Source: JBBIPA01 sp963820495 (GTDB lineage Bacteria; Chloroflexota; Dehalococcoidia; GIF9; UBA5629). Taken from it: a DNA stretch of 64,000 nt. The position numbers and the translations under genes were made by a program. The notes under the pieces are model-generated. The model was given only the letters and a program-made list of their open reading frames with translations, was not told the DNA's origin and did not search any database. Each line of letters begins with the position of its first letter. The stretch's first letter is position 1. This document shows, piece by piece, positions 41,841 through 51,523 of this stretch. Location of the stretch: assembly GCA_963820495.1 (NCBI GenBank), contig CAWGAF010000002.1, positions 806,001 through 870,000 on the forward strand. The letters run 5' to 3'.

Positions 41841-43916
41841 CTATATTTTATTGGCGACTTGCCAGCCACCAGCAGTGGCATCTGGTATTATTCCTGGCTC
41901 CTTACAATCGCCAATGGAATAAATTTCGGGTATTTTCCCTTCAAGGCCTTTGAGAAGCTCGATGTTTGGTGTCAGGGGCACGGCAGGTATTATGTTATCT
42001 GCCTCGATGGTTTGTCTCTTTCCTTCCTTAGTAGTGATGGTTAGCCCTTTATCTGTTATGTCCTCCAACTTAACCCCACTCATCAAGGTCACCCCTTTTT
42101 TGCGGAACCACACAAAAAGACGGATCTTTCTCTCGGGTGCCAATCCATCACCCAATTCTTCGGCTGTGTCCACTATGGTAACTTTTCTACCTCGTTTGAC
42201 CAGAAACTCAGCTAATTGGCAGCCCTGAATTGCACCACCAATAATAACAACTCTTTTTCCTAATGGTATCCAGAATCTTGTTAGCCACCTGAGGACCCTC
42301 GGCCCCAAGAACCTCAGATAATTCCTAAGACTATGATGCAAATCAGTACTGCTGATCACATTTCGCCTGTTGATTCCAGGTATATTGGGAATTGCAGCTA
42401 TACCTCCTGTTGCCAAAATTACCACATCTGGCCTAACACCATTGATTTCTGATGGATTAAACTCTTTCCCGAGCCTAACTTTTACTCCCAATTTGCTAAT
42501 TTGGCCTTTAAAATAACGAATTATGGCTGGCAGGTCTTCAATTTCAAGTCCCTTTACTAGTGCCGCTATGGGTAGTGAGCCCCCTAGTTTATTCGCCATT
42601 TCATAAAGTGTTACTTCATGTCCCCTCGATGCTGCCACTCTTGCTGCTTCCATCCCCGCTGGACCACCACCAACCACCACCACCTTTTTTATCTTCTCAG
42701 CTTGTTTGATTTCATATCGCTCAGTTCCAAAAGCAGCATTTATTCGGCACCGTCTGGGCTGGTTGTATACTCTAGTGCATTCACCATCGTGCGTGCAGGG
42801 GGCAATATCGTCCAATCTTCCTGAAAAGACCTTATTGGGGTACTCTGGGTCGGCAAACAGGCGTCTGGTCATACCAATGAGATCTGCTTTGCCCTGCCGT
42901 AAGACCATCTCTCCCGTTTGAGCGTCCAATCCGCCTACAGTCATAATTGGTACGGAGACTGCCTTTTTGATTACTGCAGCTACGGGTACATTAGCTAACG
43001 GACCCTTATGGCTCCAGTCAAGTTCTTTTGGAAATGACTTCAAAGGAATATGGGGTTCTGGATAGAAAAGCACCTCATGGTGATATGAGCCTTGGTGCTG
43101 ACCGAACCAATGAGACCTCACATGAAGAGCATCAGCGCCGGCTTTCTGGAGTATTTTAGCCAAAGCTTGACCCTCTTCTAAAGTCATACCCTCATCTCCT
43201 CCTCCAACCTCAATACCATTCATCAATACTTGTACGGGGAAGTCTTGTCCCAGACGCTTTTTAATTTCCCTTATGATTTCTACCACAAACCTAGTTCTGT
43301 TTTCCATGCTCTGAGCGCCATAGGCATCCTGGCGCTTATTCCAGAAACGAGATATGAAGGTAGGAAGCAGGTGGTCAGATCCGGCATGTACCTCTACGCC
43401 GTCAAAGCCAGCCTTCGCAGCCCGCACAGCGGCACTGGAGTACCTGTCCACAAGCTCCTCAATCTCGGATATGGTTATTGCCCTGGGCGGCGTCTCCTCA
43501 TGCACATCATATTCTGACTTTATGGTAACTGCTGAAGCGGCTATTGGCGGAGCCATAAGAGCATACACCCCCCCCCATGGTCCACGATGGTAAAATTGCA
43601 CAAATGTTGGGCAGCCGTGTTTGTGGACAACCTTGGTCAATTCACTGATGTCTTTAATATATTTGTCATCGTCAATACGAAAACGCCGGTCACCAATTTC
43701 GCTTAAAGGGGATTCCATGGCCGGGGTTTCTACTATAATAAGACCTACTCCGCCTCTGGCTAATGCTTCATAAAAGGCTTTGGCTCTCTCGCTAATACGA
43801 TGCTCGCCTGAGTCAAAGAAATACGTTTGGGAAGCTGTCTTTACCATTCGGTTTCTGGTCTGCACACGCCCTATGTGATAGGGTTCGAGCAGCTTTTCAA
43901 ATGGCTGGCCAATCAT
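41841..43916 (-). CDS. NADH:flavin oxidoreductase / 2,4-dienoyl-CoA reductase family (FadH-like)
   Basis: The protein has 691 residues. The N-terminal old-yellow-enzyme TIM barrel (about 1-370) binds FMN and has RNRMVKTA, GFDGVEVHAGSDHLLPTFIS and ADLIGMTRRLFADPE. A C-terminal half with FAD- and NAD-binding motifs (VVVVGGGPAGMEAARVAA and VVIIGGAIQGCQLAEFL) follows. The Fe-S motif between them is altered: APCTHDGECTRVYNQPRRC has three cysteines, spaced differently from the usual C-x2-C-x3-C-x11-C. Family members reduce enoyl-CoA, trimethylamine or cyclic enones. It lies downstream of the Liv transporter on the same strand. The substrate is unknown. Confidence 0.88.
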   Translation of the reverse strand: MIGQPFEKLLEPYHIGRVQTRNRMVKTASQTYFFDSGEHRISERAKAFYEALARGGVGLIIVETPAMESPLSEIGDRRFRIDDDKYIKDISELTKVVHKHGCPTFVQFYHRGPWGGVYALMAPPIAASAVTIKSEYDVHEETPPRAITISEIEELVDRYSSAAVRAAKAGFDGVEVHAGSDHLLPTFISRFWNKRQDAYGAQSMENRTRFVVEIIREIKKRLGQDFPVQVLMNGIEVGGGDEGMTLEEGQALAKILQKAGADALHVRSHWFGQHQGSYHHEVLFYPEPHIPLKSFPKELDWSHKGPLANVPVAAVIKKAVSVPIMTVGGLDAQTGEMVLRQGKADLIGMTRRLFADPEYPNKVFSGRLDDIAPCTHDGECTRVYNQPRRCRINAAFGTERYEIKQAEKIKKVVVVGGGPAGMEAARVAASRGHEVTLYEMANKLGGSLPIAALVKGLEIEDLPAIIRYFKGQISKLGVKVRLGKEFNPSEINGVRPDVVILATGGIAAIPNIPGINRRNVISSTDLHHSLRNYLRFLGPRVLRWLTRFWIPLGKRVVIIGGAIQGCQLAEFLVKRGRKVTIVDTAEELGDGLAPERKIRLFVWFRKKGVTLMSGVKLEDITDKGLTITTKEGKRQTIEADNIIPAVPLTPNIELLKGLEGKIPEIYSIGDCKEPGIIPDATAGGWQVANKI

Positions 43917-44000
43917 TTGCGTCCCTCTTTCTATGTAAGTTAAAAAACAAAAGCTTCAACACTACCTTTATTGCGACAGATTTTGGGGTAAGTCACCGCC

Positions 44001-44705
44001 CTAAATACCGAGATAAGCTTTCCTGACATAATCACTCTGGAGTAACTCAGTGCCAGTTCCTTCCAGGACCACCCTGCCATTTTCCAGTACATATGCTCGG
44101 TCAGCTATCTCCAGGGTACGTAGAACATTTTGTTCAATCAGTAAGACGGTAATTTCCTGTTCACGCAGAGACTTAATTATCTGGAAAACTTCTTTTACAA
44201 ACATCGGTGCCAGCCCATATGATGGCTCATCAAGCACACACAGTTTCGGCCTTGACATTAGACCCCTTCCCATAGCTAACATTTGCCGTTCGCCGCCGCT
44301 CAATGTTCTAGCTAATTGTCCTTTTCTTTCCTTTAATATGGGGAAAATTCCATAAACTTGTTTAAGCGTTTCCTCCTTAATTTTCCAGGCATGGTGAGGA
44401 TAGGCACCCATATCCAGGTTTTCATGAACCGACATATCAGCAAAAACTTTCCCACCTTCAGGTATGTGAGAAATACCCAATTCCACAATAGCATGAGGTG
44501 GTAATCCATCTATCCGTCTACCCAGGAACTCAATACTACCTGAAGCTGGACGTAGCAAACCGGATACAGTATTAAGCAGCGTAGTTTTACCGGCTCCGTT
44601 GGAGCCAACCAAAGCAACTATTTCGCCCTTTTCTATTTTCAAGGAAACTCCCCACAAAACCTGAACTTTGCTATAAAAAATATCTATGTTGCTAACTTCC
44701 AGCAT
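44001..44705 (-). CDS. livF: Branched-chain amino acid-type ABC transporter ATP-binding protein LivF
   Basis: This ATPase has 234 residues. The Walker A is GSNGAGKTTLL, the signature is LSGGERQMLAMGRGLM, and the Walker B is LCVLDEPSYGLAP. ATG 44705 is chosen with GGAG upstream, just after the livG stop; the longer frame to 44813 overlaps livG. It is the last gene of the binding protein-livH-livM-livG-livF set, which transports a branched-chain amino acid or a related small acid or amide. Confidence 0.93.
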   Translation of the reverse strand: MLEVSNIDIFYSKVQVLWGVSLKIEKGEIVALVGSNGAGKTTLLNTVSGLLRPASGSIEFLGRRIDGLPPHAIVELGISHIPEGGKVFADMSVHENLDMGAYPHHAWKIKEETLKQVYGIFPILKERKGQLARTLSGGERQMLAMGRGLMSRPKLCVLDEPSYGLAPMFVKEVFQIIKSLREQEITVLLIEQNVLRTLEIADRAYVLENGRVVLEGTGTELLQSDYVRKAYLGI

Positions 44706-44709
44706 GAAC

Positions 44710-45429
44710 TTACTCTCCCAAATACACTTCAATAACTCTTTTGCTGGTGGAAATTTCCTGCGGCGTTCCTTCGGCAATCTTCTCACCGTGATGAAGCACC
44801 ACAATTCGGTCACATATATTCATTATGGCTTTCATAACATGCTCAATCATGAAAATAGTAATCCCTTTAGCTCGAATCCTGTTTACTACCTCCATAGCAT
44901 GTGCTATCTCAGTGGAGTTTAATCCTGCCATAAGCTCATCAAGCAATAATAATTCCGGCTTGGTAGCTAATGCCCTGGCTACCTCGAGTTTCTTCTGGTT
45001 CACTAGGGTTAAATCCTTGGCAGGAGTGGCTCTTACTGCAGATAGTTCCATAAAATCTAGTAACTCCGTGGCTTCTCTGATAGCATCGCCTCGCGACATA
45101 ACTGTTGCTGGTCCGAACAAAGCTCCTAACAATACATTATCCAAGGCTGGCATATTGGCAAAAATCTTAATTGATTGAAAAGTTCTGGCAGCTCCCATTC
45201 TACAGATTTGATGTGGTTTTAAGCCGCTAATAGTTTTCTCTTTGAATTTAATTATCCCTGACTTAGGGACAAGAGCTCCTGATATTAAATTAAATAGAGT
45301 TGTTTTACCGGCGCCATTGGGGCCTATCAGGCCGACGATTTCACCTTGCTCCACGAAGAAATCCACGTTTGAGATGGCGGCTAGCCCGCCAAAATATTTA
45401 GTTACTCCCTTACCTTCAAGTATTGGCAT
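44710..45429 (-). CDS. livG: Branched-chain amino acid-type ABC transporter ATP-binding protein LivG
   Basis: This ATPase has 239 residues. Motifs are GPNGAGKTTLFNLISG, a QRT-like loop (GAARTFQSIKIF), and LLLDELMAGLN, where the usual Walker B Glu position is present. The signature segment LVNQKKLEVARALATKP is atypical (LSGGxQ reads LVNQKK), as is common in LivG proteins. Start is ATG with GAGGAAAAC upstream. It overlaps livM by 14 bp. Confidence 0.93.
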   Translation of the reverse strand: MPILEGKGVTKYFGGLAAISNVDFFVEQGEIVGLIGPNGAGKTTLFNLISGALVPKSGIIKFKEKTISGLKPHQICRMGAARTFQSIKIFANMPALDNVLLGALFGPATVMSRGDAIREATELLDFMELSAVRATPAKDLTLVNQKKLEVARALATKPELLLLDELMAGLNSTEIAHAMEVVNRIRAKGITIFMIEHVMKAIMNICDRIVVLHHGEKIAEGTPQEISTSKRVIEVYLGE

Positions 45430-46369
45430 GTTTTCCTCTTAAACCTCCTTTCCGCCACTTCTGTACCAATCCTATCAGCCCATCTGGCAGGTATAAGATA
45501 ACGACCACTAATATAATACCGAAAGTGAGCATATAGTAATAGGGAAATTTGGTTAGCAGCAATTCTTCCAGATAGGCAAAGATAGCTGCGCCCAAGATGG
45601 GACCATAAATTGGCCCTAGGCCACCGAAGATGGCCATCAAAACAGGCAGAAAAGAAAAGAGGGGATTAAAGGCGACGTATGGGTCAACATATGTCCATCT
45701 TGTTGCCATGATGGCCCCGGCTGCCCCCATGAAGATAGCGCTGATAGCAAAGGTGATAATCTTCACCAAAGTTACGTTAACGCCCATGTGAGCCGCAGCA
45801 TCCTCGTTCTCACCGATACTTTGCATGGCCAACCCGAATTTAGAGCGTCTGATAAAATAGACGGTAATCATTAATATCACAAAAATACCGAGTATGATGT
45901 AATAAATAGTGGTGTTATCTACGAGGACAACGAATCTGCCACGCGTACGCGTTACAACAACCTCCCAGAACAGGAGAAGCTCCTTGATGAGCACAACAAG
46001 TCCGAAAGTGAATATAGCAAAATATATGCCCCTTAGCCTCAGGGTTATGAGGCCAACGAGAAGGGCAAGTATGAAGGTGATTAGACCACCAGCAATGACA
46101 ACAGCAAGCAGTGGCAGTACTTTCCCCAGCACGGCTGTAGTGTATATGCCGACCCCAAAGAATGCCGCTGGCGCCAGCGAGATATATCCGGTAGGACCGG
46201 AAAAAAAAGCCCAGCTCACCGTAAGGATGATATACATGAGGATGGCGGTAAGTAGTATGACAGTATAATCCGAGCCATAAAGTGGTAAAGCAGCTAACAA
46301 GATTAATAGGATTAGAGTAATAAACCCCGGTACCAAGAACCTTTTAGATGCAAATGTGACCATATCCAT
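45416..46369 (-). CDS. livM: Branched-chain amino acid-type ABC transporter permease LivM
   Basis: This membrane protein has 317 residues and about ten helices. Family features are the segment SWAFFSGPTGYISLAPAAFFGVG, ARTRGRFVV-type cytoplasmic loops, SIGENEDAAAHMGVNV (the EAA-like loop that contacts the ATPase), and MAIFGGLGPIYGPILGA. It ends 14 bp inside livG and follows livH by 3 bp, so the genes are translationally linked. Confidence 0.93.
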   Translation of the reverse strand: MDMVTFASKRFLVPGFITLILLILLAALPLYGSDYTVILLTAILMYIILTVSWAFFSGPTGYISLAPAAFFGVGIYTTAVLGKVLPLLAVVIAGGLITFILALLVGLITLRLRGIYFAIFTFGLVVLIKELLLFWEVVVTRTRGRFVVLVDNTTIYYIILGIFVILMITVYFIRRSKFGLAMQSIGENEDAAAHMGVNVTLVKIITFAISAIFMGAAGAIMATRWTYVDPYVAFNPLFSFLPVLMAIFGGLGPIYGPILGAAIFAYLEELLLTKFPYYYMLTFGIILVVVILYLPDGLIGLVQKWRKGGLRGKHANT

Positions 46370-46372
46370 TTT

Positions 46373-47242
46373 TTACTTTCCAAAAATACCTGCTGGTCTT
46401 ACTAGGAGCAGTATCATGAAGAGCACATAATAAGCGGCTATGGCTAAGGCAGGCTGCAAGGTACTCACTATGCTGCCAACAAGACCCAGTATAAAACCCC
46501 CGATAAAACTGCCAGGGATACTGCCCAACCCACCTAAAACAACCACAATGATGGCGATTATGGTATATTCCAGACCTATAGTTGCGTAAATAGGGTAGCA
46601 CATGCTTACAAGTACGCCGGCAAAACCAGCCATTAAAGCCCCAAAGCCAAAACAAAGAGCCAGCACCTGATTGATATTTACCCCCATGAGCCCCGCGGTA
46701 GCCGGGTCTTGAGCCGCCGCCCTAATCCCTTTTCCCATGCGGGTACGGGCCAAAACCACATATAGGATTGAACTTATAACTACAGCGACCACAAGGGCTG
46801 CCAGGCGGTTGGCAGGAAAAGTCGTTCCCCAAAAATTGACCCCAACGTTTAAATAGTCGTACCCTCTCATATTACCGCCCCATATCATTAAAGCTATATT
46901 TTGGATGATGAAGAGAAGTCCAAAAGAAGCCAGCATGGAACTACTCTCAAAGGCGCCTGGTGTTGCCGACGAGATTCTAAGGCGGGTGAACAAAGTCCGA
47001 TAAATTAGAAAACCGATTATGAATGTAACAGAGCCGCAAATTACCAGAGAGACCAGCGGGTTAACTCCGAAGGCCGTAAACATGAGCCAGGTGATGAACG
47101 CCCCGAGCATAATGAACTCCCCATGGGATATGTTAAGCACCCGGGCAACACCATACTGCAGGCTAAGCCCCATAGCAACCAGGGCATAGATCCCACCCAT
47201 CATTAAACCGGCAACCAGTATGTTCAGTATTGTTACAACCAT
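46373..47242 (-). CDS. livH: Branched-chain amino acid-type ABC transporter permease LivH
   Basis: This permease has 289 residues and about eight helices. Motifs are GGIYALVAMGLSLQYGVARVLNISHGEFIMLGA (split here: GGIYALVAMGLSLQYG and NISHGEF) and the EAA-like loop KGIRAAAQDPATAGLMGVN, followed by VLGGLGSIPGSFIGG. It pairs with LivM. The binding-protein gene lies 158 bp upstream on the same strand. Confidence 0.93.
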   Translation of the reverse strand: MVVTILNILVAGLMMGGIYALVAMGLSLQYGVARVLNISHGEFIMLGAFITWLMFTAFGVNPLVSLVICGSVTFIIGFLIYRTLFTRLRISSATPGAFESSSMLASFGLLFIIQNIALMIWGGNMRGYDYLNVGVNFWGTTFPANRLAALVVAVVISSILYVVLARTRMGKGIRAAAQDPATAGLMGVNINQVLALCFGFGALMAGFAGVLVSMCYPIYATIGLEYTIIAIIVVVLGGLGSIPGSFIGGFILGLVGSIVSTLQPALAIAAYYVLFMILLLVRPAGIFGK

Positions 47243-47400
47243 GACAACTTCCTTGCTTTGGTAGTCATATGTGCAGGTTGCCTAAAGGCATAGTATAGAC
47301 ACCTAAGCAATTAATGGTCTTTACGCTCATTATTGCTCACCCTTTAGACAACCTGCTTAACTCTTTATTCTATCTATTGCTGATAACTCGATGCCTACTC

Positions 47401-48684
47401 CTACTTGGGTGGTGGTGCTGGCCAAACTGGCTTGGGATATACATATGATGCGGTAGTAGTGTTACCTCCTACGATTTCACACTTCCCATTTATCCACTGG
47501 CCAATCTCTCCGGGATGGCATTCCTTTGCCAAAAGTCCACCGCCACCACCGAATGTCGTAAACCAAGTCGGTCCCAGAACCGTATTCAATTTCTCGGTAG
47601 CAAGTACATCTCTTAGTGCTTTCTGGTCAACCTTTCCGACTTTCTCAACAGCTGCCTTCCACATATCCAGTACTGCCCAATAGTATGGATGTCCCCACCA
47701 GTCGTTGGCTTCTTCAGGCTTGCCGGCGTAGATTTTATCGTACATATCTTTCATTGCAGGAGACGTTTCGCGGTTAGCAGTAGCAAAACAAGTTACTCCT
47801 TCCACTGCAGGACCAAACGTTGTGTGGTAAAAACCAAAATTGGCTCCAGGTCCGCATATCATGGCCTTTGGATTATAGCCAAGCGCCATTGCCGTACCGG
47901 TAATAGGCATGACCTGGTCGGGATAGCCAAAACAACAAAAGACATCGGCACCAGACGCCTTGGCCTCTGTTATTATGGGCGCGAAGTCTTTAAGGTCGGG
48001 CGGAAGGCTCACACTTCCAAGTATTTTAATTCCCTTCTTGGGGAATTCTATACCAGCCACACCTGAGTACTCTATGCCATGGAGGTCAGCGATGTAAGTC
48101 ACATATGCCGTCTTGGCGCCTTTTGCCGCAAGCATATCAGCATAAACCGGTAGCTGGTACCAGTCGGAAAAACTCAAGCCGACGAACAGGTAAGGTAAGC
48201 TGGGAAGCGCGTCCTTGATAGACGTGGCACCACCCTCGGTGGTAAGTAGTACATACCCATATTTATTAGCTATAGGGGCTTGACCAAAGATAAAAGAGGT
48301 GCCACCGCCACCCCATATAAAGTCGACCTTGTCCTCTAGAATCAATTTTTCCGTAAGCCTGGTCATCGTGCCCACATCACTTTTATCATCGTAAATTTTT
48401 AACTCAATGGGTAACTTTTTGCCTCCCAAATTTATCCCGCCCTGGGCATTGATCATAGGAACCCATGTCTCATACACTGGTCTGAATGCCGAATCGTCAA
48501 TAATAGCAATGGGGCCGGAGAGAGACCTTGACATACCAACAACGATTTTATCTTTGGCGGGCGCGGGTGCTGGTGTTGGGGTTGGCGTCGGCGCTGGAGC
48601 AGATGGTGCGGGAGCAGCACAAGCGCCTAGAATTAATGCTACCAGCGTTAAAACTACAAAACCCAAAATTATCTTCTTTTTCAA
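47401..48684 (-). CDS. Substrate-binding lipoprotein of the Liv-type transporter
   Basis: The protein has about 427 residues. The start is TTG 48684 with AGGAGG 7 nt upstream; the frame extends to 48744 without a ribosome site. A lipoprotein signal (LKKKIILGFVVLTLVALILGAC) is followed by an Ala-Pro-Thr repeat linker and a type-1 periplasmic-binding domain (VGMSRSLSGPIAI, YDDKSDVGTMTRLTEKLI). It is the first gene of the importer operon. The neighbouring flavin, corrinoid and aldehyde enzymes hint that it could import an aromatic or other organic acid instead of an amino acid. Confidence 0.88.
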   Translation of the reverse strand: MKKKIILGFVVLTLVALILGACAAPAPSAPAPTPTPTPAPAPAKDKIVVGMSRSLSGPIAIIDDSAFRPVYETWVPMINAQGGINLGGKKLPIELKIYDDKSDVGTMTRLTEKLILEDKVDFIWGGGGTSFIFGQAPIANKYGYVLLTTEGGATSIKDALPSLPYLFVGLSFSDWYQLPVYADMLAAKGAKTAYVTYIADLHGIEYSGVAGIEFPKKGIKILGSVSLPPDLKDFAPIITEAKASGADVFCCFGYPDQVMPITGTAMALGYNPKAMICGPGANFGFYHTTFGPAVEGVTCFATANRETSPAMKDMYDKIYAGKPEEANDWWGHPYYWAVLDMWKAAVEKVGKVDQKALRDVLATEKLNTVLGPTWFTTFGGGGGLLAKECHPGEIGQWINGKCEIVGGNTTTASYVYPKPVWPAPPPK

Positions 48685-48757
48685 AACTGTTCCTCCTACT
48701 AATATTTGTGAAACTTTAAAATGTCGTCTAACATATAATCTCAACTATTTCTGAAAT

Positions 48758-48869
48758 AAGCTCTCACCCCCTTCGCTTGAACATTTTTCTACATATTGTA
48801 AAACCCAGCTATCATCCTACAATCAGTTCTCACCCCCTTTTATGGAAAGTTTTTATACATATTGAAATA
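48758..48869. repeat. Imperfect 66-bp tandem repeat upstream of the Liv-type binding protein
   Basis: Two copies of a degenerate block, each containing TCTCACCCCCTT and, about 20 bp later, a TACATATTG element, begin 66 bp apart (about 48758-48803 and 48824-48869). On the minus strand each contains AAGGGGGTGAGA, similar to a ribosome-binding site. It lies between the cupin gene and the binding-protein gene, and may be a duplicated promoter or leader element. Confidence 0.45.
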
Positions 48870-48929
48870 CACACCTAATATATCTTTTTGCCTACAATTT
48901 GTCTACAAAAAAAAGACAATTCCAGTATT

Positions 48930-49388
48930 TTACGCTTTTTGTTTATCATGCCCTCCTGGGTCTGCCTCCGCTTTGGTTCCAGCACCGAGCACCATTGCCA
49001 TCTGTATATGAGGTCTTTTGAATTTTCTCCAGGTTACGGGACCATGTTTCACACCCGCTGGCACGAACAGTGCTGAAGTTTTGTCAAATACCAATGATTC
49101 ACCTCCAACTACAAACTCTACTTCACCACCTAAATCTTCCGGATTGTATGGGTCACCTCCTATATGTAAAACGACCTCGTTATATTTATCGTGCATATGT
49201 TCAAAGATATGTGGATTTGGCTCAGGCATTTCCAATATCCAACCGATTTCAAGATACAGGTTACTTCCAGGTACAAGATCGTTACTCATTAATGTCATGG
49301 TGGGATACTGGCGCCCTTTCACTTTGCCGGCAGTTACTTCGTAAGCAGGTCTGGTTACAAGATTTTTTCGGTATTTCGATTCAGCCAT
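48930..49388 (-). CDS. Cupin-domain protein
   Basis: The protein has 152 residues and is cytoplasmic. A single cupin beta-barrel spans about residues 35-130. Metal-binding positions are suggested by HIFEHMHDKYNEVVLHIGG and later by VPAGVKHGPVTW. Such domains can be dioxygenases, isomerases or simple ligand binders; in an anaerobe the oxygenase role is unlikely. Start is ATG with GGGAG upstream. It lies between the methyltransferase-corrinoid genes and the transporter, all on the minus strand, and may be an accessory enzyme of the same catabolic unit. Confidence 0.8.
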   Translation of the reverse strand: MAESKYRKNLVTRPAYEVTAGKVKGRQYPTMTLMSNDLVPGSNLYLEIGWILEMPEPNPHIFEHMHDKYNEVVLHIGGDPYNPEDLGGEVEFVVGGESLVFDKTSALFVPAGVKHGPVTWRKFKRPHIQMAMVLGAGTKAEADPGGHDKQKA

Positions 49389-49505
49389 TTTCTATAGTCT
49401 CCCTCTTAGTATAATTAATATCGGTAAAGATATCACTTGTTACTAAATTTAACTAGTCTCTTCTACTATAAGAACCTATTTGTAAGCTCAGTCATAACAC
49501 GTACT

Positions 49506-50849
49506 CTACTTGTATCTGCCGTATTCCTTGGTAAAGTCGACCATAGCCTTGACATTCTCTGGCTTTGAATCTTCGATTACCGCGCCGTTGATCATGATAT
49601 AGCCACCACCTTTGCCAGCAGTATCTATTAGTTTCCTAGCATAATCTTTCACTTCCTGTGGTGTGCCTATATTTAATAATGATATTGGCATATTGCCACC
49701 TACGCAGGCAACATCGCCGAGTATCTCCTTTGCTTTAGCCATGTCTGTAGTATCAAATCCCCATACAACCTTACCTTTAGGTACGTCTCGGATAACTTTC
49801 AAACGAGAGTTATATCCCCCCTCGGCCCAGGGGAATGGTACACATCCTTCATCAACTAAGCCTATGATGAGCTTTCTGAGAGTGGGCCAGTAGAAGGTCT
49901 TAAACTGCTCATCGGAGAGGAAACCATCAGCGCCCTTATGTAGAGGTATAAACACTATCGGATTTCCGTTCATCTTTGCCGCAGATGCCCCCATCTTAAT
50001 CATCAAGGGCAACATCACTCCCAGGGCTTTGAGGAGTTTATCCGGCTGCCGATACAGATCCATCATCATCCCTTTGGTTCCTCTAAGAGTGTCGCCAATT
50101 GTGTCAAAAGGCGCCTTGGTACCTCCGCCAAAGAAATTAGGGAACCCAGCGGCTGCCATCTCCTTGTCCCATGCCCCGACAAATCCTATCCACTTCATAG
50201 CTTCGTTTCCTGCCTCCATAATGGCTTTATAGGCGGCTTGAACGTCGGGAATACCGTATGGTATAAAACTAACACCAGTGAAGCCCCCATACATTTCGAG
50301 TATATTGGTCAGAGGGCCAAGCATTTTTAATGGCTCCAGTGCCCCAAATACACGCGGCAGGTAGACACTCATGAAGAAATTAGACGGATCCTGAATCAAT
50401 GCATCATATTCATTCGCTTTCATATATTCTCCCTCAATGCATTGATACGAATGATTAGGGGAAACTCCGTGTCCCGGCCAGGCATACAACTTATAGTCGA
50501 GAATGTCAAAAAGTCTGCCTGGACCAGGCCCTACCGCACCAGCATGCGCATCCGGTGCAAAGTCCAGAACATATTTTTTAAATGCCATAGCGAGTTTTTC
50601 ATAGTCATACATCATGTCTCTAACAGTTAGTCCCACGTAATTAGCGGGAAAATTCCCAATAAGGGGAAATACTGGCACCCGATCAGGCAGTTTCTTTAAT
50701 TGGATGGCATCTTTTATCCTGGTTACTCTCTCCTTATACGACCTTTCGGCTTCTGGGCTAACAAACTCCACGCCCTGAGGAGAAAGCCATTTTGTAAACA
50801 TTTCTTCTTGCTTTTCGGTACGCAATAAGTCTTCGGTCTTCTTTTCCAT
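49506..50849 (-). CDS. Uroporphyrinogen decarboxylase-family protein (corrinoid methyltransferase-like)
   Basis: The protein has 447 residues with a UroD-like TIM barrel. It lies 41 bp downstream of a corrinoid-protein gene, so it is read as a methyltransferase of the MtaA/CmuA/MtvA group and not a heme enzyme. These enzymes move a methyl group between a methyl donor or acceptor and cobalamin. Blocks include VFIPLHKGADGFLSDEQFKTFYW, VPFPWAEGGYNSRL, WGFDTTDMAKAKEILGDVACVGGNMP. A Cys/His zinc site is not obvious. Start is ATG with GTAGGAGGTG upstream. Confidence 0.85.
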   Translation of the reverse strand: MEKKTEDLLRTEKQEEMFTKWLSPQGVEFVSPEAERSYKERVTRIKDAIQLKKLPDRVPVFPLIGNFPANYVGLTVRDMMYDYEKLAMAFKKYVLDFAPDAHAGAVGPGPGRLFDILDYKLYAWPGHGVSPNHSYQCIEGEYMKANEYDALIQDPSNFFMSVYLPRVFGALEPLKMLGPLTNILEMYGGFTGVSFIPYGIPDVQAAYKAIMEAGNEAMKWIGFVGAWDKEMAAAGFPNFFGGGTKAPFDTIGDTLRGTKGMMMDLYRQPDKLLKALGVMLPLMIKMGASAAKMNGNPIVFIPLHKGADGFLSDEQFKTFYWPTLRKLIIGLVDEGCVPFPWAEGGYNSRLKVIRDVPKGKVVWGFDTTDMAKAKEILGDVACVGGNMPISLLNIGTPQEVKDYARKLIDTAGKGGGYIMINGAVIEDSKPENVKAMVDFTKEYGRYK

Positions 50850-50890
50850 ATACTAGCACCTCCTACACGCATGCTCTTTGCTTAGGAATA

Positions 50891-51523
50891 TTACTTGATG
50901 CCTGCCCACTCCTTAGCCAGAGCTACCCCTTCCATAGCATCCTTGCCGTAGGCATCAGCACCAGTATATTTCCTGACCTCTTCATCAATCTGCCCGCCAC
51001 CAATCATGATCTTCACCTTATCCCTCAAGCCAGCATCTCTTATGGCTTCTATAGTTTGTTTCATGGAATCAAAGGCTAGGGTCAAAAAACCGCTTAAGCC
51101 AACAATAGGGGCATCACTCTCCTTTATCCTTTCCACAAATTTCTGTACTGGGACGTCTACGCCAAGATTATAAACTTCAAAACCATTGGTATCAAGCATA
51201 AAGTCCACGATATTTAAACCAATATCATGGATATCCCCCGCAACGGTTCCCAGAACAACCTTCCCCAAGCGCTTTACCTCAGCCTGTTTGGCCAACTTGG
51301 GCTTAACTATTTCAGTTATCTCTTTTAGTATCTCGCCTGAGTAAATAAGATCGGGAATGAAATATTCGGCACTGGCAAAACGCTTGCCTACGATTTCCAT
51401 ACCACGTCTAGCATCATCAAGAATCTTGAGGGGGTCATTGCCTTTGCTTAATCTATCCTGGACAATTCCCAGAGCTTCTTCTTCCTTCAAGTCAGACAAT
51501 GCACTAACTAGGTCTTTAGCCAT
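50891..51523 (-). CDS. Corrinoid (cobalamin-binding) methyltransferase protein
   Basis: The protein has 210 residues. An N-terminal helical cap domain (about 1-85) precedes a Rossmann-like B12-binding domain with the signature D97-x-H99-x-x-G102 (GDIHDIG), and later GLSGFLTLAFDSM and IMIGGGQID. The His would be the lower cobalt ligand. It is the methyl carrier between paired methyltransferases. Start is ATG with GGGAGG upstream. The paired UroD-like gene is downstream, and a divergent MarR gene lies upstream, so it is the first gene of the leftward unit. Confidence 0.93.
   Translation of the reverse strand: MAKDLVSALSDLKEEEALGIVQDRLSKGNDPLKILDDARRGMEIVGKRFASAEYFIPDLIYSGEILKEITEIVKPKLAKQAEVKRLGKVVLGTVAGDIHDIGLNIVDFMLDTNGFEVYNLGVDVPVQKFVERIKESDAPIVGLSGFLTLAFDSMKQTIEAIRDAGLRDKVKIMIGGGQIDEEVRKYTGADAYGKDAMEGVALAKEWAGIK

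Noticed and set aside
48808..48843. Short minus-strand frame after AAGGGGGTGAGA as a possible leader peptide
   Set aside because: Only about eight to fourteen codons, no attenuation structure seen, and no conserved residues to judge by.
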